A stretch of 5,579 bases of DNA from Mycoplasmataceae bacterium (GTDB taxonomy: Bacteria > Bacillota_I > Bacilli_A > Mycoplasmatales > Mycoplasmoidaceae). The position numbers and the translations under genes are program-made. Location: positions 1-5,579 of the forward strand of contig JAHHTI010000062.1 in NCBI GenBank assembly GCA_020024735.1, in the 5' to 3' direction. Positions 1-5,579 of this stretch are shown one piece after another; positions within the stretch are counted from its first letter, which is position 1; each line of letters begins with the position of its first letter. Under the pieces are notes generated by a model. That model was not told the DNA's origin. It was given only the letters and a program-made list of their open reading frames with translations, and searched no databases.

Positions 1-644
1 TTATATTTTTTATTATCTAAAAGTTTTAAGTCATTTAAAAACTCATCTACTAACTTATCTGTAATCTCTCTAACATTTTTAACTGCTAAATCTTTTGCTT
101 TTGCATACTCAAGTATTTCATCTGCAAAAGTATCTTTAATAAGCCTTTTTCTTATGCTATTAGGTATAGAATAAGGTTGAAAATTTTTCTCTATCTTTTG
201 AGATTTATCCCAAAAAAGTATATGGGTATGATAGTTATTAGATTTTTCGTGTACTGCACATATAAACTGAAAATCTTCTCGTTTTATGTTGTTTTCTTCT
301 CTTATTGTATTTATATGCTTTTGTATGTAATTTTCCCAACCCTTTAAATCTTCTAAATTTAACTTATTTGTATCTTCTTTTTTAATAGCTATCATACCTT
401 CATATATAGCAATTCCTTTTTTAGTATTTTCTAAAACTATTTTAGCTATATCTTTACTATCTTTAAAATGTAAAATTTCATTATTTCCAACCTTACCTAT
501 AAGCCCTGTTCTTTCTTCCATATTTTTTAATACTTTAGGGCGATGCCCTATGTATAAAGTATAATTGTAATTTAATCTTGCTCTTTGTTCTTTATTTCTT
601 ACTTTTAGATTTTTTATTTCCTGTGTGTATACTATTTTAGAAAT
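1..644 (-). CDS. MobL/MobP-like relaxase, N-terminal part (runs off left edge)
   Basis: The frame is open for 214 codons with no stop and continues past base 1, so the C-terminal part is missing. The protein resembles Firmicutes MobL-type relaxases, HUH enzymes that nick plasmid DNA at oriT and lead the strand into conjugation. Visible signs are an N-terminal block with SKIVYTQEIKNL (residues 2-13), a YTLYIGHR block (28-35), and the metal-binding segment H132 to H139-T-H141 followed by ILFWDK (142-147). The likely start is ATT at 644-642: GGAGG lies at 656-652, 7 bases upstream, and translation from there gives the expected N-terminus. The first in-frame ATG is residue 42 and would cut off the conserved block. 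Both Trp codons (W103, W145) are TGG and none is TGA, unlike the rest of the window, and GC is about 25% by hand count. I infer recent acquisition from a standard-code Firmicute plasmid or integrative element. The exact MOB subfamily is uncertain. Confidence 0.75.
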   Translation of the reverse strand, partial: MSKIVYTQEIKNLKVRNKEQRARLNYNYTLYIGHRPKVLKNMEERTGLIGKVGNNEILHFKDSKDIAKIVLENTKKGIAIYEGMIAIKKEDTNKLNLEDLKGWENYIQKHINTIREENNIKREDFQFICAVHEKSNNYHTHILFWDKSQKIEKNFQPYSIPNSIRKRLIKDTFADEILEYAKAKDLAVKNVREITDKLVDEFLNDLKLLDNKKY

Positions 645-651
645 ATTACTA

Positions 652-656
652 CCTCC
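652..656 (-). promoter_or_regulatory. Shine-Dalgarno of the relaxase gene
   Basis: GGAGG read on the minus strand lies 7 bases before the ATT codon at 644-642. It decides the start, because no ATG, GTG or TTG lies in frame between the upstream TAA (683-681) and this point. It is the strongest ribosome binding site in the window besides that of rubrerythrin. Confidence 0.6.
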
Positions 657-782
657 ATTAAAAATAGATTCAATAAAAAATTAATTATTAACTATAAAAA
701 GTTTAATAGTTTAAATACTTTTCCAAATATAATTTATATAAATCACCTCTGGTTCTATATCAAGCTTATATATTTTAAAAGT

Positions 783-799
783 TTAATATATCATATTAA
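783..799. repeat. Inverted repeat next to the start codon of the first ATPase
   Basis: TTAATAT and ATATTAA form perfect 7-bp arms around ATC and end one base before the ATG at 801. It replaces any Shine-Dalgarno sequence. It could be an operator or a weak hairpin at the start codon, but in DNA this AT-rich chance is a real alternative. Confidence 0.35.
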
Positions 800-800
800 T

Positions 801-2066
801 ATGATTATTAAAAGATTATTAGAAGAAACACTTAAAGAAAATCTAAAATTATTTGGAGCTATTGTGATTACAGGGCCAAAGTTTTGTGGTAAGACATTTC
901 TAGCTTCTTTGTTAGCTAAATCAACTTTTATTTTTGAAGATATTAGCAGTATTGAATTCTATAAAGTTAATAAAGAATATGTCTTATCTGGGCCATATCC
1001 AAAATTAATTGATGAATGACAAATATGTCCAAGAGTTTGAGATAATGTGAGAGTAAAAATTGATTCATTAGCAGGACAAGATAATAGCGGTTTGTTTATT
1101 CTAACAGGTTCATCATCTCCCTTACAATCAAATGAAGTATTTCATACCGGTGTAGGAAGAATTGATATCTTAAATTTAACTACTCTAACCTTTGCGGAAA
1201 TATTAAATCTTGATGCTACTAATTCTATCTCTCTGATGGATTTATTTGATAATAAGGAAATTAATTTATCCATTAGTAACCAATTTAGTTTTTCACAATT
1301 AATCGATTATTTAATTAATGGTGGATGACCTGTAATATTTGATAAAAAACTAAACAATGCTAAACATATTAGAAAAAACTATATTGAATCAGTCATTAAT
1401 CTAGAAGCCATTAAAGAAACTAGTTTGAAAGTTTCACCAAACACTTTTAGAAAGATTATGAAATCGATGGCTAGAAGAGTAGGAACACAAAAATCACTAA
1501 ACTCTGCCTATAAAGATTTAGGCCAAAGTATTTCTAAAATCACTTTTGATAAATATATCCAAGTAATGTATGACTCACAAATGTTTTTTGATGTTAGTGT
1601 ATGAGGTAATGAAAACATTAGATCAAGTTATAAAGTCTTAACCAAACCAAAGATTTATATGTGTGATACTTCTTTGATTTGTGAAATTCTGGAAGTTCAT
1701 AGCGAAACTGATTTTATTAATGATATGAATACATTAGGTTTCATTTTTGAAAATCAAGTTATGAAGGATTTATCAACTTACGTACAAGTATTAGATGGAA
1801 AGCTTTATTACTATCGTGATGAAAACGGCAATGAAGTCGATGCTATTATTGAATTACCTGATGGTAGATGGGGAGCAATTGAAATTAAATTATCTTTTGA
1901 AAGTGCTCTTGATGCAGTAGAAAAACTTGATAAGACCATAAAAACAATGAAAATCAATAGCAAGAGAAATAGTGAACCTACATTCAAATGTATTATTTGT
2001 AATGGTAATTCTATCGGTAAGAAGAATGATACATATATTATTCCCCACACCTTAATCAGACCTTAA
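801..2066 (+). CDS. AAA_14/DUF4143-type ATPase with C-terminal PD-(D/E)xK-like domain (copy 1)
   Basis: This is a 421-residue protein when TGA (1017, 1038, 1326, 1602) is read as Trp; one Trp, W357, is TGG. The N-terminal P-loop ATPase has Walker A GPKFCGKT (25-32), Walker B LIDE with D71-E72 followed by WQ, a sensor-like LTGSS (101-105), and a GR pair at 119-120 before TLTFAEIL, as in the AAA_14 family. The GGWP motif near 174-177 and the middle region fit DUF4143. The C-terminus carries FE (E317), E345-x-D347 and E361-x-K363, the pattern of a PD-(D/E)xK nuclease-like fold. Length and motif order match the family. Family members are predicted cytoplasmic ATPases, and their physiological role is not established. 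No Shine-Dalgarno is visible; the start is supported because MIIKRL aligns with MEIKRL of the convergent paralogue. It is convergent with that copy and divergent from the relaxase. Confidence 0.85.
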
Positions 2067-2146
2067 AAGTAAGGAGTGCTATAAACCATAGACTATTTAT
2101 TTAATTCATTTGAAGCTTGAGATTACTATCCAATTAATTAAGGTCT
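2058..2146. repeat. Inverted repeat formed by the ends of the two ATPase genes
   Basis: AGACCTTAA at 2058-2066 is matched by TTAAGGTCT at 2138-2146, perfect 9-bp arms that enclose the 71-bp spacer. Each arm is the last codons of one paralogue (Arg-Pro-stop), so the repeat arises from homology of two inverted genes. It could pair in RNA and help bidirectional termination, but the loop is long. Confidence 0.5.
2067..2137. other. Short spacer between convergent ATPase genes
   Basis: These 71 bases separate the two facing stop codons. I see no GC-rich hairpin followed by a T-run in either direction. Any termination signal must be non-canonical or rely on the inverted repeat formed by the two gene ends. 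Confidence 0.5.
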
Positions 2147-3409
2147 TAATAGTGTATGAGGAACAATATATACTCCATTTTTATCTTGATAGGTTTGGTC
2201 ACAATTAGTAATAATCATACAAAACTTAGGTTGGTGTTTCTTTTCTTCAATATTAAGCGTTTTAATAACCTTCATTAGTTTCTCACTGGCTGTTAAAGCA
2301 GTAGTTAATGAAAGCTTAATTTCAATAGCAGCTCATTCTCCATTATTAAGTTCTAAGATGGCATCGATTTCATTACCATTAGAATCACGGTAGAAATATA
2401 GTTTAGCGCCAATACATTGGGCATAGACAGTTAAGTCTTTCATCACTTGTGTTTCAAAAATAATGCCAGTTGTATTACCATCATTAAGGAATTGGTCAAT
2501 ATTGGTAATGGATAATAGATGACATACTAGTGAAGTATCACAAAAATAAGTTTTTGGTTTAGTTCTTAAATCATAAGGTGAATGAATGTTTCTATTCTTT
2601 CAAGGGAAGACATCAAAAATTACATCATTATCATAAAGTAATTTAAGATATTTATCGAGAGTTGCTATATTAATATCTCCTCTAAAATCTTTAATAATAG
2701 TTGATTTATTAATTTGTGATGCTGATAAACGGGCGATTGATTTTAATAGTTGTAATAAATCACTAGGATTCTTCTTAAACACATACCCGTATTCTTGTTC
2801 TTCCTTAGTTGTAATTTTAGTTAGGGCAGTAACATAATTCTTAATTAAGAACATATAATCCAAATCTTGATGAGAAATAATTGAAGGTCATCCTCCTTTT
2901 AATAACATTTCATCAACATCTTCAACACTGTATTGATTATTAATATTCTTGAATGGTTTACCTAAAAATAAATCATTCAAAGAAATAGTATGACTTTCGT
3001 CAAGGTTTAAGATTTCACAAAAGGTAAGAGTTTGCATTTGAATTCACGCAGCTCTTCCAAAACCAGAGTGATCAATTTCCTTAGCATTGATGGGTTTAGA
3101 AGAACCTGTCAATAAGAATAAACCGGTGTTACTTTCATTTCTAATATCAACTTCATGTCTGACACTATCAAAAATTTGTGGATAGATTTGTCATTCATCG
3201 ATTAGTCTAGGATTATCCCCTTTTAAGAAAACATTATCTCCTAGTCTTGCAATGTCTTCAACAACTCTTGGAGTAATATAGATTTGGGAATTAGCATATT
3301 TTTGTGCTGCAAAGGTTTTACCACAAAATTTAGGTCCTGTGATAAACAACATCCCGATATTTTTAAGTGCTTTTTCAATTTCTTTATAAGCTAATCTTTT
3401 AATTTCCAT
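2138..3409 (-). CDS. AAA_14/DUF4143-type ATPase with C-terminal PD-(D/E)xK-like domain (copy 2)
   Basis: This 423-residue paralogue of the convergent gene has its motifs at nearly the same positions: Walker A GPKFCGKT (25-32), Walker B LIDE with D71-E72 then WQ, LTGSS, a GR before TLTFCEILNLD, GGWP near 172-175, and C-terminal E347-x-D349 and E363-x-K365. All five Trp codons are TGA (complements of 3191-3193, 3044-3046, 2888-2890, 2600-2602 and 2333-2335). By eye, roughly 40-50% of residues match copy 1, highest in Walker A and the last 130 residues (both end PHTL-[IL]-RP). The pair is therefore an old duplication or two separate acquisitions, not a recent copy. Start: ATG complement at 3407-3409, aligned with the paralogue, with no Shine-Dalgarno. 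The gene appears intact. Its role is unknown; nuclease activity is suggested by motifs only. Confidence 0.85.
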
Positions 3410-3434
3410 GTTTTATATTCTATATAAAAAATAT

Positions 3435-3503
3435 CATAATAGCAAAAAAAGATAAAACATAATAGCAAAAAAAGATAAAAGATAATAGCAAAAAAAGATA
3501 AAA
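3435..3503. repeat. Tandem repeat, three 23-bp units
   Basis: Units at 3435-3457, 3458-3480 and 3481-3503 each read CATAATAGC, then seven A, then GATAAAA. The first two are identical and the third differs only in its first base (G for C). On the minus strand each unit carries a TATTAT that resembles a -10 box. The A7 tracts recur every 23 bp, close to two helical turns, which favours intrinsic bending. Possible roles are repeated regulator sites, a curved upstream element, or a slippage-prone array that tunes expression of either neighbour. Confidence 0.9.
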
Positions 3504-3560
3504 TTAGGATTTTTGATTTTGCTCATTTTTAGTTACTACTGATTAGCATTTAGTTTTCGA

Positions 3561-3591
3561 TAAAACTTTATATAATATATATAAAGTGTTA
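3561..3591. promoter_or_regulatory. Long palindrome over the rubrerythrin promoter, candidate operator
   Basis: Perfect 10-bp arms ACTTTATATA (3565-3574) and TATATAAAGT (3578-3587) surround ATA. After one mismatch (3564/3588) the symmetry continues three more pairs to 3561 and 3591. The element covers the -10 box, where a bound repressor would block polymerase. Its size and AT-rich symmetry resemble Fur/PerR-type boxes, and rubrerythrin genes are often peroxide-regulated. The base match to the PerR consensus is only partial, so the regulator is inferred. Confidence 0.5.
3571..3576 (+). promoter_or_regulatory. -10 box of the rubrerythrin-gmk-rlmN operon
   Basis: A perfect TATAAT would place the transcription start near 3583 and give a leader of about 28 bases. 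No convincing -35 hexamer is seen 16-18 bases upstream, which is common in mollicutes. A second, weaker candidate is TATAAA at 3580-3585. Confidence 0.55.
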
Positions 3592-3599
3592 TGAATAAA

Positions 3600-3604
3600 A
3601 GGAG
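3600..3604 (+). promoter_or_regulatory. Shine-Dalgarno of rubrerythrin
   Basis: AGGAG, within AAAAGGAG, lies 6 bases before the ATG at 3611. It is the clearest ribosome binding site on the plus strand and fixes the start. Confidence 0.8.
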
Positions 3605-3610
3605 TACATT

Positions 3611-4147
3611 ATGGATTTTAAAAATTCCAAAACCTATGCTAATTTACAAAAAGCCTTCCAAGGTGAATGTATGGCTTATACTAAATATCAATTCTATGCT
3701 AAAAAAGCTAAGAAAGAAGGAATGAACATTGTGAGTGACATTTTTGATGAAACTGCTCACAATGAAAAAGAACATGCTAAATTGTTTTTTAAGAAGTTAA
3801 ATGAAGGTGATATTCCTTTAACAACCGAAAACCTATTAGATTGTATTGCTGGTGAAAGACACGAAGACCAAGAACTATATCGTGGTTTTGCTCAAGTAGC
3901 ACAAGAAGAAGGTTATCAAGATGTGGCTAAATTATTTAATCTAATTGCTGATATTGAACATCACCACTGCAAAAGATATGAAAGCATCTTAGCCCAAATT
4001 AAAAATAACGAACTATTTAAAGATACTGATGAAATTATGTGAATTTGTAGCAACTGTGGGCATATTCATAAAGGAAAGGAAGCGCCTGAAGTATGTCCTG
4101 TATGTGCTCACCCAAAAGCATACTTCACTAAATTAAATGAAAAATAA
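3611..4147 (+). CDS. rbr: Rubrerythrin (di-iron peroxidase with C-terminal rubredoxin domain)
   Basis: Rubrerythrin reduces hydrogen peroxide in the cytoplasm of anaerobes, with electrons passing from the rubredoxin-type iron to a di-iron centre. The protein has 178 residues, near the usual length. All expected di-iron ligands are visible: E19 (GECMAY), E52 and H55 (NEKEH), E82 and E85 (GERHE), and E116 and H119 (IEHHH). The rubredoxin-like domain has C146-x-x-C149 and C162-x-x-C165. W144, two residues before the first Cys, is encoded by TGA at 4040; under the standard code the protein would lose its whole rubredoxin domain. It leads an operon and its last codons overlap the gmk start by 11 bases. 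Rubrerythrin is uncommon in TGA-as-Trp mollicutes, so this points to an anaerobic lifestyle. Its electron donor is not encoded in this window. Confidence 0.93.
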
Positions 4148-4694
4148 ATTAATTATCTTCTCAGGATCATCAGGTGTCGGTAAAGGAACAATCCTTGCTA
4201 AGTTATTTGCTGACCCTTCTTTAAAATTAAAGTACTCGATTTCTTTAACTACTCGTCCACCGCGAGAACATGAAGTCCACGGACAACATTATTTCTTTGT
4301 CAGTCATGAAGCATTTGACCAAGCCATTGCTAAAGGTGAACTTTTAGAATGAAATGAATTTATTGGTAATAAGTATGGGACACAAAAACAATTTATTCAA
4401 AACACTTTAAATGAAGGTTTTTCTCCTTTATTAGAAATTGAAGTGAATGGTGCTCAAAATGTGATGAAGAATTATGATGGAGAATACATTTCTATTTTCA
4501 TCGTGCCACCTTCAATGGAAGAATTAAGAAGAAGATTATCCTCAAGACAAACTGAAAGTGCTGCTGAAATTGATAAGAGAATGCAAGAAGCTATTCATGA
4601 AATCAGTTGTAAAGATAAATATCAATATGTGATTGTCAATGATGATGTTGATCGTTGTGTTGCTGAAATTAAGGACATTTTAAGAAATGCTTAA
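4137..4694 (+). CDS. gmk: Guanylate kinase
   Basis: The enzyme phosphorylates GMP or dGMP to the diphosphate using ATP, an essential step of GTP supply. The protein has 185 residues, a typical length for a bacterial form. Visible motifs are the P-loop GSSGVGKGT (10-18; the usual second residue is Pro), the GMP-binding SLTTRPPRE (36-44), HGQHYFFV (48-55), LLEWNEFIGNKYGT (69-82), LLEIEVNGAQ, and the lid RRRLSSRQ. W72 is TGA at 4350. In LLEIEVNGAQ the residue that is normally Asp is Glu (E102), a conservative change at a position normally near the Mg-nucleotide site. The gene begins inside the rubrerythrin coding region and has no Shine-Dalgarno, so it is probably translated by coupling. Its end overlaps rlmN by 8 bases. 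Confidence 0.95.
4671..4675 (+). promoter_or_regulatory. Possible Shine-Dalgarno of rlmN inside gmk
   Basis: AAGGA ends 11 bases before the rlmN ATG, somewhat farther than usual. It lies inside the gmk coding sequence. It is a weak candidate, and coupling to gmk termination may do most of the work. Confidence 0.35.
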
Positions 4695-5579
4695 TTTTTT
4701 TAACTATACTCTAAAAGATTTACAAGAACTATTGTTGGCTAATGGCTTTAAAAAGTTTAATGCACAACAAATCTTTGATTGGGTATATAAGAAATACCAA
4801 ACTGATTTTAGTCAAATGTCTAATCTTTCCAAAGCTTTGGTTGTTTGATTACAAGAACATATGTATTTCTCAGGTCTAAGTGAACAAGTAAAACAGGTTT
4901 CTAAAGATGGTACTACTAAGTTTTTGTTTAAACTAGAAGATGGTAATCAAATCGAAACGGTATTAATGCACTTTGATTACGGTAATTCTATTTGTGTGAC
5001 TACCCAAGTGGGTTGTAATATGGGTTGTAAGTTTTGTGCTTCTGGACAATTAAAGAAAGTTCGTAATTTAGAAGCTTGTGAAATTGTGATGCAAGTGTAT
5101 TACTTAAATAAATACCTTTATACCAATAACCAACCTTTAATTAGAAATATTGTGGTAATGGGGATTGGTGAACCTTTGGATAACTATGAAAACCTTTCGC
5201 GATTTTTAAACATTGTAAGAGATGATCACGGGATTGGTATTGGTTCGCGAAAGATTACAGTATCAACTTGTGGATTAGTACCACGCTTTGATGATTGAAT
5301 TCGAGATTTCCCTCAAGTTGGCTTAGCGATTTCCCTTCATGCTCCTAATGATACCATTAGAAGTAAAATTATGCCTATTAACCAAGCTTATAATATTTCT
5401 CAATTAATGCAAGCAGTCAAGAAATATATTAATGCTACTAATCGTCGTATTACATTTGAATATATTCTTATTGATGGTATCAATGATACGACTGCTTGTG
5501 CCCAAGAATTAGCAGCTCTTGTCAAAGATATTCTTTGTTATATTAATCTTATTCCCTGAAATCCGGTTAACAATACTAC
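4687..5579 (+). CDS. rlmN: RlmN, radical-SAM 23S rRNA/tRNA adenine-C2 methyltransferase (3' end cut by window)
   Basis: RlmN methylates C2 of A2503 in 23S rRNA and of A37 in some tRNAs (E. coli numbering), which affects translational accuracy. The first 297 residues are present; the family is usually about 340-380 long, so perhaps 50 are missing. The N-terminal accessory domain (TLKDLQELL, FNAQQIFDWVYKK) is followed by ICVTTQVGC, whose C103 matches the E. coli Cys118 position. The 4Fe-4S motif is C110-x3-C114-x2-C117, followed by GIGEP (E162-P163), VSTCGLVP and LAISLHAPND. The second catalytic Cys near the C-terminus lies beyond the window. Trp is TGA at 4846, 5296 and 5557 and TGG at 4780. 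The chosen ATG overlaps the end of gmk and gives the full N-terminal domain. Homology to Cfr is possible, but the operon context and Cys spacing favour RlmN. In related bacteria the next genes are often a PP2C phosphatase, a Ser/Thr kinase and rsgA. Confidence 0.95.

Larger units (their letters stand above)
645..800. other. AT-rich divergent intergenic region between relaxase and first ATPase
   Basis: No gene is visible here. The region must hold the promoters of the leftward relaxase gene and the rightward ATPase gene. It contains a TATAAT on the plus strand at 728-733 (a possible -10 for the ATPase, without a good -35), a perfect 12-bp palindrome at 732-743, and a 12-bp direct repeat (AAAAGTTTAATA) at 697-708 and 777-788. 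Relaxase genes often have their oriT just upstream, so a nick site could lie here, but I see no recognisable conserved nic sequence. Confidence 0.5.
3410..3610. promoter_or_regulatory. Divergent control region between ATPase copy 2 and rubrerythrin
   Basis: This region has no gene. Next to the ATPase it is AT-rich, with TATGAT on the minus strand (complement of 3433-3438) as a possible -10. The middle holds three tandem 23-bp repeats, and the rubrerythrin side holds a palindromic promoter. Both neighbouring genes read outward from it. Confidence 0.6.

Noticed and set aside
631..657. Eight-codon leader ORF on the minus strand (MEVVIFLK) overlapping the relaxase start
   Set aside because: Its ATG overlaps the GGAGG that serves the relaxase and it has no ribosome binding site of its own. 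Chance is more likely than a leader peptide.
743..750. AGAGGTGA on the minus strand as a Shine-Dalgarno for a small gene
   Set aside because: No start codon at a suitable distance opens a frame longer than about ten codons.
1811..2050. 79-codon open frame on the minus strand
   Set aside because: It lies wholly inside the C-terminal domain of ATPase copy 1, has no ribosome binding site and has no recognisable motif. It is a shadow of the real gene.
801..2066. ATPase copy 1 as a pseudogene broken by stops
   Set aside because: All internal stops are TGA in frame, and the protein stays aligned with its paralogue through each of them. They are Trp codons under table 4.
801..3409. The two inverted ATPases as arms of a transposon
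   Set aside because: The copies are diverged, no terminal inverted repeat or target-site duplication is seen outside them, and neither encodes a recognisable transposase.
3435..3503. The 23-bp repeats as a small CRISPR array
   Set aside because: The units abut directly with no spacers and no cas genes are nearby.
3561..3591. Palindrome before rubrerythrin as an intrinsic terminator
   Set aside because: The stem is almost entirely A-T, no T-run follows, and it overlaps a perfect -10 box. An operator reading fits better.

Overview
The window comes from a low-GC bacterium that reads TGA as tryptophan (translation table 4), so it is almost certainly a mollicute (Mycoplasma/Spiroplasma-type lineage). 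The evidence is direct. Five genes become full-length, recognisable proteins only if 14 in-frame TGA codons are read as Trp, and several of these sit at expected Trp positions (the residue before the first rubredoxin Cys pair of rubrerythrin, and the Trp before the GMP-site loop of guanylate kinase). A complete rubrerythrin suggests an anaerobic or microaerophilic, perhaps gut-associated, host. That habitat is an inference.

Layout, left to right. (1) Bases 1-644, minus strand: the N-terminal 214 residues of a MobL/MobP-like plasmid relaxase that runs off the left edge. It is poorer in GC (about 25% by hand count, against about 32% in rubrerythrin), uses only TGG for Trp, and has a strong Shine-Dalgarno sequence in front of an apparent ATT start. 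It looks like the end of an acquired mobilizable element. (2) Bases 645-800: an AT-rich divergent intergenic region with short repeats. (3) Bases 801-2066 (+) and 2138-3409 (-): two convergent paralogous ATPases of the AAA_14/DUF4143 type, each with an N-terminal P-loop ATPase and a C-terminal PD-(D/E)xK-like fold. (4) Bases 3410-3610: a control region with three tandem 23-bp repeats and a long palindrome over the -10 box of the next gene. (5) Bases 3611-5579 (+): a tightly packed operon of rubrerythrin, guanylate kinase (gmk) and the radical-SAM rRNA/tRNA methyltransferase rlmN, whose coding regions overlap by 11 and 8 bases. rlmN runs off the right edge.

The right half is chromosomal housekeeping (nucleotide metabolism and ribosome modification) with an oxidative-stress gene placed at its head. 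The left half is accessory DNA. The most interesting points are the convergent ATPase pair of unknown biological role beside a mobilization gene, the repeat array between the second ATPase and the rubrerythrin promoter, and the promoter palindrome that could be a peroxide- or metal-responsive operator.
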